From: Gordonibacter sp. 28C | Lineage (GTDB): Bacteria; Actinomycetota; Coriobacteriia; Coriobacteriales; Eggerthellaceae | DNA length: 64,000 nucleotides | Assembly (NCBI RefSeq): GCF_003339845.1 | Contig: NZ_PPTR01000004.1 | Span: 293,719-357,718 of the forward strand | Reading direction: 5' to 3' | The notes under the pieces: generated by a model | What the model was told of the DNA's origin: nothing | What the model saw: the letters and a program-made list of their open reading frames with translations, nothing else | The model's database searches: none | Part shown: positions 40,378 through 50,101 of the stretch, piece by piece | Position numbering within the stretch: position 1 is the first letter of the stretch | How the letters are laid out: each line of letters opens with the position of its first letter | Made by a program: the position numbers and the translations under genes

Positions 40378-40947
40378 CTAGGCAGCCTTCTGGTCAAGCG
40401 AAGCCAAGATGGTTGCGAGCTCCTCGGGGGTTTCGAAGGGGCGCTCCTCCTTCGTATCCACCACCACGACCTCGCCGGTCCACTTCTTGGGCTCGGGCTT
40501 CTCGGCGGAATCGGCCGGCTGCGGAGCTTCCTCTGCTTGAGCTTCGTCCGCCTTCTCCACGTCGAACTCCTTGGTGCGAATGAAGAACTTCGCGTCGAAC
40601 TCGTCGCGCTCGGGGAAATCCTCGCGGGTGAAATCGTACTTGAGGTTCTCCAAGATGGAGGCGACAACCTCCTGCATGGGCTTGGTGCCCTCGAAGCGCA
40701 TCAGGCCCTTCTCGCTGTTGAAGGTGGCGCCGTCGCTCACGTACACCGTGCGCACGCGCTGCTGGCGCTTCTTCTCGGCCGTATGGATGCCCATGACCAG
40801 CGCCGCGACCACGCCCCACCACACGATGGCGAGCACCAGGTCGAACGGGTCGTCGACGAAGTTGAAGCCCAGGTAGTACCACAGCCACAGGAAGAAGCCC
40901 GCGGCAACGGTCAAAACCGCCAAGATGATCCAGTTGCTCTTCTTCAT
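40378..40947 (-). CDS. Small membrane protein of unknown function
   Basis: 189 aa, starting MKKSNW with AGGAGG upstream and 1 bp after the giant surface-protein gene. Two membrane helices (residues about 6-28 and 36-55), then a soluble cytoplasmic domain with FEGTKPMQEVVASILENLKYDFTREDFPERDEFDAKFFIRTKEFDVEK, an acidic linker and a short C-terminal segment. No known family recognised. Tight coupling to the adhesin suggests help in its secretion, folding or membrane retention. Confidence 0.75.
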   Translation of the reverse strand: MKKSNWIILAVLTVAAGFFLWLWYYLGFNFVDDPFDLVLAIVWWGVVAALVMGIHTAEKKRQQRVRTVYVSDGATFNSEKGLMRFEGTKPMQEVVASILENLKYDFTREDFPERDEFDAKFFIRTKEFDVEKADEAQAEEAPQPADSAEKPEPKKWTGEVVVVDTKEERPFETPEELATILASLDQKAA

Positions 40948-40948
40948 G

Positions 40949-43900
40949 CTAGACCTCCTTGCCTTCCATTGCCATAGGCGCACCTGCCGGCACGGCGGCC
41001 GATTCGTCCTCGACGCCGAGCACGTCGTCCTCGTAGCCCTTGAGCTTGCGCGTGAAGTTGATGCGCCGCACGAGCACGCCTCCGCCGTAGATCACCGTGA
41101 CGATGATGCCCAGGATGAGGTAGTAGTGCACCCAGCAGTTCACCCGGTCGTAGCCCGCGAGCGGGTTGTCGTCGTCGGCGATCGTCTCTTCCTGCAGGCC
41201 GGCGAGCGGCGTGACCGCGTCCTCCAGAGCCTGGACGATGGGATCCAGGAACGGTATGCCCGGATCATCCCCGGGTTCCGTGCCGAGAGGAGGCTCAGGC
41301 GTCGTGGGCGGCGGTGTCACTGGGACGGTCGCTGCCGTGACGGTGAGCGTGCCGGGCACGAACACGAGCGTGTAGTTGGATGTGCGGAAGTCCCCGTTAT
41401 CGACCAGGGCAAGGCCGCCCTGGTTAATGGCGTAGGAGCCCACGTCCTCGCCTGCGACGCGCTGCAGCCCGCCCGCGAAGCGGGCGGTCTCGCCGTTCAC
41501 GGCACCGGCGAAGGTGTACGTCAGCTCAGGATCATCCGTGCCGGCAACCTTCGTCTGGTTGTTCGCCGTGACGGTGATGGTAGCGGGGCTGACAGTCAGC
41601 GTGCCGGGGACAACCTGAATACTCGTGTAGCTCTCAGTCACATCAACACCCTCAGCGTTGCGAATTACATAATCCGTGACAGTAGCACTGCTGCTGCCGA
41701 CGTTGGTCTGAGCCCCTTCGTACACGATTCCATCGACATAGTCACCCGTTGCCAAACCAACAGGCGTGACGACGTTCGGTTCAAGCGGGGTACCGTCGTA
41801 GATCTTGGTCAAGTCGCCCACCACAATAGCCGCTTCGCCAAGCGGGGTGATAACGAACGTGCCCGGCTTTGTCTCAACCGTGTAGTTCGGGTTGTCGAAG
41901 GCCACGTTGTTCACCGTGATCTCATAGGTGCCAGTAGTCTCTCCGGCCTCGCGCGTAACTTCATACGTGCCGGTAAACTCGTCAGCGCCCTTAAGCCCGG
42001 TTACGTTGGCGGTCAGCTCGGGATCGTCCTGACCATAAACCTTACCGTTATCGTCAGCCTTGATAGTCAGAGCAACCGGGTCGACCTTCATCCAGCCGTC
42101 GGTGACGTTGAACACGACGTTGGTGAAGTTCTTGTTGTTGTTGACGAACTGGTCGGCGGCCAGGCCCATGTCGGTGGTGCCCACCTCGGTGCGCGTCGCG
42201 GTGGCGTCGCCGCCGAAGGTGAAGTCGGCCTCGGTGTAGAGGCTGCCCTCGGGGATGGACACGTCGTAGCCGCTCACGGTGTGGGCGGTGCCGTCGTAGA
42301 CCTTGGTGTCGGTGTGGCCGGTGACGGTCACGACGACCTCGGCGTCGGTCGGGTCGACCTTCATCCAGCCGTCGGTGACGTTGAACACGACGTTGGTGAA
42401 GTTCTTGTTGTTGTTGACGAACTGGTCGGCGGCCAGGCCCATGTCGGTGGTGCCCACCTCGGTGCGCGTCGCGGTGGCGTCGCCGCCGAAGGTGAAGTCG
42501 GCCTCGGTGTAGAGGCTGCCCTCGGGGATGGACACGTCGTAGCCGCTCACGGTGTGGGCGGTGCCGTCGTAGACCTTGGTGTCGGTGTGGCCGGTGACGG
42601 TCACGACGACCTCGGCCGGCTTTATAGATAGCTTGCCGTCGCTTTGCGTAATCTTGTACTCGCCAGAAACATCCTCGCCATTACGGGTAATGGTGAGGTT
42701 CGTTATCTTATTGGCAACATCGTTCTCGACTACATTAGTAATAGAGCCTTCGACGTCGGCACTGAGTACGTCACCGTTTTCGAAGGTATAGGTACCCTCG
42801 GCACCTATTGAAATCGGCTGTCCACCATTAATAGTGAGCTTGAAAGAGTCCTGAGAATGTGCTGCGCCATCGTAATTCCAGGAGTTAGAATCCGCCTCAA
42901 CGGTGATGGCAGTCTTTTTCTTCCATACGCCATGGAGGTCGTTCGCTCCCAAGCCGTCGACGCGAACAGCCGTGCCAACCGCATATTCGGCTTCGGTCGC
43001 ACTTGCATCCGTGCTCCAGCCGAGGAAGACGTAATCGTCGGAGCTGTTGAAGCCGCAGTCAGCCAGACCGAGCAGCGTATGCTCGGCGTTGTTGGCGAGA
43101 CCGCCAATCTCATTAAGTGCCGAACCGCTCATGCCTTCAGGGTAATTAGCATGATAGGACAAGGAAACCGTGTCCTGCACAGCACCCCACTGGGCGGTGA
43201 GCACCATGTTCCCCGTTACCTTGACCTGATCTCCCGGGCGATAGACGGTGCCATCGGAGGCTGCCCAGCCGAGGAAAACGGGCTTGTCGGCAGGGGCGGT
43301 CAAACCGCTGCTGTCTAGTATCTTGGCATAGGAATCTTGCGCATAAGCCATGCTGTCCTTCGGCGGCGTGCCCGTCGCCTCGCCGGCAGCGTACGTTACG
43401 CTGAAGCTCGAGTTGCTTGTCCAGTAAGGATACAGCTCTATATCGCTAAAAATCTCCGTGCTGAAGTTGAAGGGCACCAAGGTCCCATCGGACGCCTTCG
43501 TATACCATCCGCGGAACGAAGCGTCGGCGGGGACGTCGATATCGGGCAGATCCGATTGGGAAATTGTCGCTCCGTAATCAAGCGGCATCTCCTTGGCGAC
43601 GCTCGTTCCGTTAACGTCCGAATACATGGTCGCCTTTACTTCCGGAGCCGCCCACTTGGCATACACGATAGCATTGCCAGCCGGCATCGAAGTAAGCACT
43701 GCCGAGGCCTCTGTGCCATCCTCGCACGTAGGGCTGGTGTACCATCCTCCGAACTCAAAGTTTTCGGGCATCGTATCGGGCCGCGGCGGGGTGTACGAAT
43801 AGCGACCAGTTAGCGACGCTTCGTATTTAACCGACTCCGTCTTGGCGATGCTATTGACATTCTGGAACGTCAGATTGTACGAGTTGCGTATGTAGTAAAG

Positions 43901-46456
43901 AGACAGTTGGTTGTTGGTAAATCTCTTCTCATTACCACTGAAGCCAGCTGCACTCGCCGAAAAACGCGTGAAGCCCTCGATCTCATGGTATTCCTCGTTA
44001 TAGGTAGCGTAATTGAAATAGGTCTTAACATCTTTCAGGAGTTCATAGTCGTTCCCCGGACCCGTCGGCCAGCTCGTCGGCGTGGCGCTTGAATCGACCT
44101 TTTGCACATAATAATGGATCGTCTTGAGAGTGCTGCTGCTCTTACTATATAGCTTGAACGTGACATTCTGTCCCGGCATCCTGTCGAGCGTTTGCAAAGC
44201 ATACTTGTAATAAGAGCCCGTATCATCCCAGGCGCGCCCGTTATAAGTCGTGTTGAACGGAGCTTTGTTGAACTCATCGGAAATTTTCGCGTTATATTTC
44301 GCTGAGATAGTTGCTACGGTTTTATTGCCGTCCTTGAATGTCAGGGTATACGTGTTACGACTGTAGTAGACGTTGACGACCGTCGAGCCGTCGCCCGCTA
44401 TGGTCGTGCCGGAAAGCTCTCCCAGCGTTTTGGAACTGGCGTAAGTGAAGTAGGAGCGGTAGGACGCGTTCAGGTTGCTGGTGCTTGTTTGCGTGTTCGT
44501 AAGCGAGACGTTCGCCCCGGTCGTCCCGCTCGCCGTTGCAGTTTTTTCGAACGTGTAGTTCGAATCGTCGGAGTTCTCGATCCAGTATACTAGTGTGTAC
44601 TTCGTGTTGGCGTTCGCGGTCCACTTGGCATACGCCGTGGCGTTCGACGTCAGGGCAGAGCCAAAGTTGAACGTTTTGGTGCAACGCTCGTCGCTGTACC
44701 AACCGTCAAACCTGTAGCCGTTGCGCGTCGGATTGGCAGGAGCAATCGTGGAGCTCTCCGCTCCGTAGAACGCAGGATTGACATAGGTTCCCCCGTTGCT
44801 CTCGAAGGTGAGCCAATGGCCGTTCTCTATAATAGGATACAGAGTGATATCTTCACCATCGAGCGCAACGGTATCGCCAACGGGATTGCCGGGATCGGTC
44901 ATGTACCAACCGGTAATCGACTGCTCTGCGCCAACCGGGAACGTGACGTCCGTCGTGGAAACAGACATACCGTCTGCGCTTTGCTTCGTGGCAACCACAA
45001 CGGGATTGCTGGCATCGTCGTTCATGAAATACACGTAGCGAGCCTTTACGTACTTGCCATACACATCGTACGTCTGCGTCTCGGCGACGGTTTGCGCGCC
45101 GAAAGAGGCGAAGCGCTCGCCCCACTCTTCACCGTTCTTGAAGTACCATCCGGCAAAGTACTCGCCATCGCCTGCCGCCTGAACTTCAGGCTCAAGCAGC
45201 GTATCGCCGTTTTTGACAATTTGAGTGTTAAGCAGCGTGCCGTCGGCATCATAGAAATTGTAGGTAGCCAATTTGGGAGTGCCCTCTTCGGTTACCACAT
45301 AGATGGAAAAGTGATCGACGTTGAAGCTCTGCACGTCGGTGTCGGCTTGGAGGGTCGCCACGGCTTCCACACTGGCGGCATCGTCGGCCACATGGTACAC
45401 GCCGATCTCGCTGGGGTTCAGATTCGTATTGAAGAAGCTCACGTTCACCGCGGCGCTCGGCTGGATGACGTTGCCTTCGGGGCCGATCAGCGTCACGTCG
45501 ATGGCCACGGCGTTTTCGAGCTGCCTGCCCTGCGCCTCTACGGCATCGGCCACCGCATCGACGACTTGCTGGTTCACGATCTCCACAGCCTGAACCGTCG
45601 TGCCTTCGGGCAGCACGTTCTCGTCGGCTGTAACCTTCACAACGATGTCGCCCACCTGAGCCCAACCCTGATACGCGGGGCTGGTAAGCGCAGGATCGGC
45701 TTCGACAGCTTCTTCTTCGACGGCGGGCTCTTCAGTTTCGGACCCGTCGGCCTCTTCTCCTTCCCCAGCTTCGATCTCGGTGCCGGAGGTTATAGGAGTG
45801 GCAGTGGGATCCTCGGGCGTGGCGGATTCGGTTTCCACGGCCTTGGCTTCCACTTTGACGGTGAGGTTGCTGGTTACGAGATCGGCAGGAACCTTGTACT
45901 CGCCGGTCTGCTCGTTGGGGGCCAGCTCGGTTTCGACGCCGCCCACGACGGCCTTCACCTTGTCGACCTCGAAGCCCGTGTCGGCGTGGGCGGTGAACGC
46001 CAGCTCCTTGTTCAGGGGCGCGCTGAAGGACGCCAGGGGCGCCGTGAGCTCCTGCCCCAGGTACTTGATGTACGCATGCGCGAAGTCCAGGCCGACCACG
46101 GCCACGCCGGGCTCGGCGGTGGGCAGGTCGGTCGAAGGCGCGGGCGCCTCGTTCTGGACGGGCGCGTTGTTCTGCGCGGGCGCCTCGGGTGCGGACGGCG
46201 TCTCGACCGGCGCGGTCGGCGCGGTCGGCGCGGGCTCGCCCGTTTGGGTGGATTCGGCAGTTCCGTTGTCAGCGGCGCCGTTCGTCGCGTCAGCGGTCTG
46301 CGTGGCAGGGGCGTCGGATGACGGATCCTCCTCGGACGCGCTCGCAAATGACGAGAGGTTGCTCAGGGAGAACGCCATGACCACGGCCATGAATACGGCC
46401 AGCGCCTTGCCCTCGAACGTGTTTTTCGCGTCGCTCAGTTTCTCTAACATGCTCAT
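40949..46456 (-). CDS. Giant secreted surface protein with InlB-type and MBG repeats
   Basis: 1835 aa from the ATG at 46456. Signal peptide (GKALAVFMAVVMAFSLSNLSSFASA), Thr/Pro/Ala-rich region (about 45-130), a beta-rich domain, several InlB/Listeria-Bacteroides-type repeats (YFAGWYFKNGEEWGERF; GYRFDGWYSDERCTKTF; AYAKW), then MBG/YDG-type repeats (TKVYDGTAHTVSGYDV; NGKVYGQDDPELTANVTG). A Pro-rich stretch and one membrane helix (residues about 1776-1799, LILGIIVTVIYGGGVLV) precede a charged 38-residue tail. There is no LPXTG-like motif, so it appears membrane-anchored. Two consecutive MBG units are identical at DNA level (266 bp). Probably an adhesin or matrix protein. Confidence 0.85.
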   Translation of the reverse strand: MSMLEKLSDAKNTFEGKALAVFMAVVMAFSLSNLSSFASASEEDPSSDAPATQTADATNGAADNGTAESTQTGEPAPTAPTAPVETPSAPEAPAQNNAPVQNEAPAPSTDLPTAEPGVAVVGLDFAHAYIKYLGQELTAPLASFSAPLNKELAFTAHADTGFEVDKVKAVVGGVETELAPNEQTGEYKVPADLVTSNLTVKVEAKAVETESATPEDPTATPITSGTEIEAGEGEEADGSETEEPAVEEEAVEADPALTSPAYQGWAQVGDIVVKVTADENVLPEGTTVQAVEIVNQQVVDAVADAVEAQGRQLENAVAIDVTLIGPEGNVIQPSAAVNVSFFNTNLNPSEIGVYHVADDAASVEAVATLQADTDVQSFNVDHFSIYVVTEEGTPKLATYNFYDADGTLLNTQIVKNGDTLLEPEVQAAGDGEYFAGWYFKNGEEWGERFASFGAQTVAETQTYDVYGKYVKARYVYFMNDDASNPVVVATKQSADGMSVSTTDVTFPVGAEQSITGWYMTDPGNPVGDTVALDGEDITLYPIIENGHWLTFESNGGTYVNPAFYGAESSTIAPANPTRNGYRFDGWYSDERCTKTFNFGSALTSNATAYAKWTANANTKYTLVYWIENSDDSNYTFEKTATASGTTGANVSLTNTQTSTSNLNASYRSYFTYASSKTLGELSGTTIAGDGSTVVNVYYSRNTYTLTFKDGNKTVATISAKYNAKISDEFNKAPFNTTYNGRAWDDTGSYYKYALQTLDRMPGQNVTFKLYSKSSSTLKTIHYYVQKVDSSATPTSWPTGPGNDYELLKDVKTYFNYATYNEEYHEIEGFTRFSASAAGFSGNEKRFTNNQLSLYYIRNSYNLTFQNVNSIAKTESVKYEASLTGRYSYTPPRPDTMPENFEFGGWYTSPTCEDGTEASAVLTSMPAGNAIVYAKWAAPEVKATMYSDVNGTSVAKEMPLDYGATISQSDLPDIDVPADASFRGWYTKASDGTLVPFNFSTEIFSDIELYPYWTSNSSFSVTYAAGEATGTPPKDSMAYAQDSYAKILDSSGLTAPADKPVFLGWAASDGTVYRPGDQVKVTGNMVLTAQWGAVQDTVSLSYHANYPEGMSGSALNEIGGLANNAEHTLLGLADCGFNSSDDYVFLGWSTDASATEAEYAVGTAVRVDGLGANDLHGVWKKKTAITVEADSNSWNYDGAAHSQDSFKLTINGGQPISIGAEGTYTFENGDVLSADVEGSITNVVENDVANKITNLTITRNGEDVSGEYKITQSDGKLSIKPAEVVVTVTGHTDTKVYDGTAHTVSGYDVSIPEGSLYTEADFTFGGDATATRTEVGTTDMGLAADQFVNNNKNFTNVVFNVTDGWMKVDPTDAEVVVTVTGHTDTKVYDGTAHTVSGYDVSIPEGSLYTEADFTFGGDATATRTEVGTTDMGLAADQFVNNNKNFTNVVFNVTDGWMKVDPVALTIKADDNGKVYGQDDPELTANVTGLKGADEFTGTYEVTREAGETTGTYEITVNNVAFDNPNYTVETKPGTFVITPLGEAAIVVGDLTKIYDGTPLEPNVVTPVGLATGDYVDGIVYEGAQTNVGSSSATVTDYVIRNAEGVDVTESYTSIQVVPGTLTVSPATITVTANNQTKVAGTDDPELTYTFAGAVNGETARFAGGLQRVAGEDVGSYAINQGGLALVDNGDFRTSNYTLVFVPGTLTVTAATVPVTPPPTTPEPPLGTEPGDDPGIPFLDPIVQALEDAVTPLAGLQEETIADDDNPLAGYDRVNCWVHYYLILGIIVTVIYGGGVLVRRINFTRKLKGYEDDVLGVEDESAAVPAGAPMAMEGKEV
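42078..42616. repeat. Exact 266-bp tandem duplication within the surface-protein gene
   Basis: Copies at 42078-42343 and 42351-42616 (period 273 bp, 91 codons) appear identical base for base. Each encodes one MBG-type unit containing GHTDTKVYDGTAHTVSGY. Lack of divergence implies recent duplication or ongoing conversion. Confidence 0.92.
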
Positions 46457-47125
46457 ACGTATCACCGAATCCTTTTGGGTGCGCCTATACGGCGACGCCC
46501 GCCCTCTTGGGGGTCGCTTGCAATTGATTCGCTCATACGTTGTCTGGCATGCCGGCGTACGTTCGTGACGTGGTAGATTGAGCCCTGCAAAAAGCACGGC
46601 ATAATCCAACTGATATTTTAACATGCTCGCAGTCGCATTTCGAATGGCCGGGGGTTGATCAACCAACTATTTTACCTTGTTTTTACCTTCGTTTCCATAA
46701 GCGCTGGCAGACAGGCCGCAATCATGAAGGCCATGTCAAGATCGCTTTTTCCCTCATCTAAAAGTTGAAGATAAATCGGTTTGTCGTCGCTCTGCCCGCC
46801 GGCGTTCGTGCCGGAAAAGCATTCGTTCGTTACGCCTCCGATTTCCCCGCTCGCTTTCGCAGGAGACGGGGAAGCCCCCTCGAACGCAGCCTTCGACCCC
46901 CGTTCGGAAAACGCGGGAAGGAAACCTCCCGCCGGGACGGCGCAAGAAGCCCCCTCCCCCCGCTTCGAACGACACGGGGAAGAACCTGCCCCGCCCCGCT
47001 CGGGACGACATTGTGGACGTGCGAAACGTGCGAAGGGACATGGTTTTGGACACGCTATAATGAACGAAAGCCGGCGGCCCGCCCACGCGGCGGCGCCTCG
47101 ACAGAACCCGACAGAAGGACCGTCC
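46457..47125. other. Divergent intergenic region between the surface-protein and transglutaminase genes
   Basis: 669 bp. The minus side holds a perfect 12-bp palindrome GGTTGATCAACC (46653-46664) and, just beyond, two TTTTACCTT-type direct repeats 12 bp apart (about 46669-46690), possible regulator sites for the surface protein. The plus side holds TATAAT (47056-47061) about 65 bp before the GTG start of the lipoprotein. The middle (46780-47030) is GC-rich with no supported gene. Confidence 0.55.
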
Positions 47126-48115
47126 GTGGAACGCTTCGGCGCACGCAGAGCCCGTCTGGCGACGGCCGCGCGCCGCGCCTCTGCCGTCGCGCTCGCTGCC
47201 GTGCTGGCCTTTGCGCTGACCGGGATCGCAGGGTGCGGCGGGTCGGGCGGCGGCACGGCATCCGGCGACACCGGCGCCTCCGCGAGCGGCTCCACGAGCG
47301 GCCCCGCCTTCGAGCGACCGTCCTTGGCCACGTCTCCCTTCAACGCCGACGCCGCGACAGCGGACCACGACAGCCTGATAGACGTCTCGAACGCGTCGCT
47401 CGGCTACGTGTCGGCCTCGGCCCAGAACGCCAGCCGCCTGAAACTCCTGATCACCAAGGACGGCGAGCAGCGCAACTACGACCTGCCCGGCGACGGCACG
47501 CCCATCGCCGCCCCCCTCACTTTCGGCGACGGCACCTACGACGTGCAGGTCATGCAGAACACGAGCGGCAACAGCTACGTGCCCATCAACAGCGTATCCA
47601 TCGACGTGGCCCTCGACAGCGAGTTCGAGCCGTTCCTGCGCCCCAACGTCTACTGCGACTACGACGCGAACAGCGTCTGCGTGGCGAAGGCCAACGAGCT
47701 TTCCGCCGACGCGCAGAACGAAGGCGACGTGTTGCGCAACATATACACGTGGATCTCCCAGAACATAACCTACGACACCGCAAAAGCCGAGCGGCTGGCC
47801 GACGCGACGGGCTATGTGCCCAGCCCGGACGCCACTATGGCCGAGGGTTCCGGCATCTGTTTCGACTACGTGAGCCTGGGTGCCGCCATGCTGCGCAGTC
47901 AAGGAATTCCCACGAAGATCATCACCGGATACGTTTCCCCAGATAATATTTACCATGCGTGGAATTTAGTATATCTTGATGGGAGCTGGAAAAGCGTCCA
48001 GGTAAGCGTCGAGGCGAACACGTGGACGCGCATCGACCTGACGTTCGCCGCCGCCGGAGCCTCGGAGAAGTACGTGGGCGACGCGAAGGAATACACCGAT
48101 CGGTACACGTATTAA
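47126..48115 (+). CDS. Transglutaminase-like lipoprotein
   Basis: 329 aa; GTG start with AAGGA 8 bases upstream. Signal peptide with lipobox FALTGIAGC, a Gly/Ser linker, a beta-rich N-terminal domain, then a transglutaminase/cysteine-protease core: DVLRNIYTWISQNITYD, nucleophile Cys in GSGICFDYVSLGAAMLRSQG, His in IYHAWNLVYLDGSWKSVQ and a late Asp. Members cross-link or cleave amide bonds outside the cell. The pilus operon starts 57 bp downstream, so a role in envelope or pilus modification is possible. Confidence 0.82.
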   Translation: MERFGARRARLATAARRASAVALAAVLAFALTGIAGCGGSGGGTASGDTGASASGSTSGPAFERPSLATSPFNADAATADHDSLIDVSNASLGYVSASAQNASRLKLLITKDGEQRNYDLPGDGTPIAAPLTFGDGTYDVQVMQNTSGNSYVPINSVSIDVALDSEFEPFLRPNVYCDYDANSVCVAKANELSADAQNEGDVLRNIYTWISQNITYDTAKAERLADATGYVPSPDATMAEGSGICFDYVSLGAAMLRSQGIPTKIITGYVSPDNIYHAWNLVYLDGSWKSVQVSVEANTWTRIDLTFAAAGASEKYVGDAKEYTDRYTY

Positions 48116-48171
48116 GTGCGGATCGAATACGATATGACGAAAGCGCTAAAACGGACAAGGAGCGAATGAGA

Positions 48172-49224
48172 ATGGCCACTACCGTGCTCGAGAGCAGCGC
48201 CGTAAGCGCGTTCTGCGAAAGCGTCGCCATCATGCTGGCCGCCGGCATCCAAACCGACGAAGCGGTGAGCCTGCTGGGCGACAACATGGAGGACGGCGCG
48301 TTCAAGCGGGCCTGCGACGCCGTGTACACACGGCTCATCGGCGGCGAACGGCTGGCGAGCGCCCTCGAGGGCTCGGGCTGCTTCCCGCGCCACATGGTAG
48401 ACATGGTGGGCGTGGGCGAGGTGTCGGGCCGCTTGGAGCCGACGCTGCGCACGCTGGCCGTGTACTACGACGAGGAGGGCCGCCTGTTCGCGAAGATGCG
48501 CTCGAGCATCGTCTACCCCGCCGCCCTGCTGTGCGTCATGTCGGTTATCCTGGCCTTCACCGTGGCCGTGATCCTGCCCGTGTTCGTGAACGTGTACGAG
48601 AGCCTGTCGGGCAACCTGGCGGCCGGATCGTTCAGCACGGTGGGCGTGTCCATCGGCATCGGCTGGGTGGCGCTTGCCATCACACTCGTGTGCACGGTCG
48701 TCGTCCTCGTCATGGCCATGGCCATGCGCAGCGAGGGAGGGCGCCGAGGCATGATGAGGCTGGCCGAGAAGCTGCCGCTCACGCGCAACACCATGTACCA
48801 GCTGGCCCTGAGCCGCTTCACGTCGGCGCTGGCCACCTACGTGGCCTCGGGCATCGACACCGACACGGCCATGAAGGAGGCCGTGTCCATGGTGGACCAT
48901 CGCACCCTCAAAGGGCAGCTCGAAGGGGCGCGCGAGGCCATGCTCGACCTGTCGGCCCCGAAGAGCCTGGCGCAGGCCGTGTCCGACAGCGGCGTGTTCG
49001 AGCCGGTGTACGCGCGCATGCTCACCATCGGCGCGCGCTCCGGCAGCGTGGAAGACGTGCTGGGGCGGCTGTCGCTCACGTTCTTCGACGACGCCATCGT
49101 GAAGATGGACCGCCTGGTGGACGGCGTGGAGCCCGCGCTGGCCGCGTTCCTCACCGTGGCCGTGGGAGCCACGCTCGTGTCGGTCATGCTGCCGCTCATC
49201 GGCATCATGGGATCGATAGGCTAG
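48172..49224 (+). CDS. pilC: Type IV pilus/type II secretion inner-membrane platform protein (PilC/GspF)
   Basis: 350 aa with two T2SSF domains. Domain 1 has MLAAGIQTDEAVSLLGDNMEDGAFKRACDAVYTRLIGGERLASAL and GEVSGRLEPTLRTLAVYYDEE; domain 2 has YVASGIDTDTAMKEAVSMVDHR and GARSGSVEDVLGRLSLTFFDD. Three or so membrane helices. It anchors pilin assembly and contacts the ATPase. ATG 48172 suits the AAGGAG nine bases away; ATG 48166 is also possible. About 50 residues shorter than proteobacterial PilC. Confidence 0.88.
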   Translation: MATTVLESSAVSAFCESVAIMLAAGIQTDEAVSLLGDNMEDGAFKRACDAVYTRLIGGERLASALEGSGCFPRHMVDMVGVGEVSGRLEPTLRTLAVYYDEEGRLFAKMRSSIVYPAALLCVMSVILAFTVAVILPVFVNVYESLSGNLAAGSFSTVGVSIGIGWVALAITLVCTVVVLVMAMAMRSEGGRRGMMRLAEKLPLTRNTMYQLALSRFTSALATYVASGIDTDTAMKEAVSMVDHRTLKGQLEGAREAMLDLSAPKSLAQAVSDSGVFEPVYARMLTIGARSGSVEDVLGRLSLTFFDDAIVKMDRLVDGVEPALAAFLTVAVGATLVSVMLPLIGIMGSIG

Positions 49225-49234
49225 GGCGGAGCGC

Positions 49235-49561
49235 ATGTATCACGAGCGTTCGACAGAGCAGCGTAAGCGGAGAAACGGCACGAAGATCGTCGTGTTCGTG
49301 CTGGCGATCGTGCTCGTCGTGGGCGGATGGTTCGCGGCGGGGGCCGTCAACCAGAACCTGCGCGAGCAGGGCGCCGTCTCCGTGCGCAACGCCATCTTGG
49401 ACAGCGCGAAGCAGTGCTGCGCCATAGAAGGCTCCTACCCCTCCTCGCTCGAGCATCTGGAAGACGAATACGGCCTGCGGGTGAACCGCAGCGACTACGT
49501 TATCACCTACGAGGTGTTCGCCGAGAACATCATGCCGAGCGTCGTGGTGGTGCCGCGATGA
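49235..49561 (+). CDS. Small type IV pilin-like protein
   Basis: 108 aa. Basic N-terminus, a hydrophobic helix (IVVFVLAIVLVVGGWFAAGAV) and a small globular part NAILDSAKQCCAIEGSYPSSLEHLEDEYGLRV, which matches the core of GspG/PilE-type pilins (Ala-rich helix, then GSYP). The classic prepilin cleavage site G/FxxxE is not evident. It may be the major or a minor pilin, and overlaps the next gene by 4 bp. Confidence 0.7.
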   Translation: MYHERSTEQRKRRNGTKIVVFVLAIVLVVGGWFAAGAVNQNLREQGAVSVRNAILDSAKQCCAIEGSYPSSLEHLEDEYGLRVNRSDYVITYEVFAENIMPSVVVVPR

Positions 49562-50100
49562 CGGGCGAGCGCCCTTTCGGGCAGGACGAGGATTCCGTTA
49601 TGGAAGCTTTGACGAGCAGAGGGGTTGCCCAGCGTTCCGAAAACGGCCACAGCTTCGGCCGGCTGTTCACGGCGCTGCTGTTCGCCCTGTTCATCGTGGC
49701 GCTGCTCATAGCCATCACGGCGGGCACGGGGCTGTACCGCGCGCTTGTCGACGTGCGCGAGCAGGCCGACGCGTCGCGGCTGGCCACGGGCCTCATCGCG
49801 AACAGCGTGCGCGCGGCCGACGCCGTGGACGCGGTGGGCGCGGGACAAGGGCCCGAGGGCCTCTCGCTCGTGCTGACCGAGCGCCTGGACAACGGCACGT
49901 TCGAAACGCGCATCTACGCCTACCAGGGCTCCATCGTGGAAGAGTACGCGCTGGCCGACGCGGCCTACACGCCGGAGAAGGCCTCCCCCATCGTCGAATC
50001 GCAGCGCTTCGCGTTCTCGTACGAGAACGGGCTGCTCACCGTGGAGACGGACGACGGCAGCGTGCAGGTGGCTCTGCGCAGCGTGAGGGGAGGTGCCTAG
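49558..50100 (+). CDS. Pilus-associated membrane protein (DUF4860-like)
   Basis: 180 aa. A cytoplasmic N-terminus of about 35 residues, one membrane helix (LFTALLFALFIVALLIAITAGTGLY), then a beta-rich domain (ALVDVREQADASRLATGLIANSVRAAD..., IYAYQGSIVEEYALAD). Similar to DUF4860 proteins found with actinobacterial pilus genes. Probably a minor pilin-like subunit. Overlaps the preceding gene as ATGA. Confidence 0.65.
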   Translation: MTGERPFGQDEDSVMEALTSRGVAQRSENGHSFGRLFTALLFALFIVALLIAITAGTGLYRALVDVREQADASRLATGLIANSVRAADAVDAVGAGQGPEGLSLVLTERLDNGTFETRIYAYQGSIVEEYALADAAYTPEKASPIVESQRFAFSYENGLLTVETDDGSVQVALRSVRGGA

Positions 50101-50101
50101 C

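Noticed and set aside
42078-42616. Long direct repeat considered as insertion-sequence or CRISPR-like structure
   Set aside because: Both copies are in frame, a multiple of three in period, and encode MBG units of one protein.
46781-47125. Longer N-terminus for the transglutaminase-like lipoprotein
   Set aside because: The GTG at 47126 has a good ribosome-binding site and is followed directly by a lipoprotein signal; the earlier in-frame codons also lie upstream of the TATAAT at 47056.
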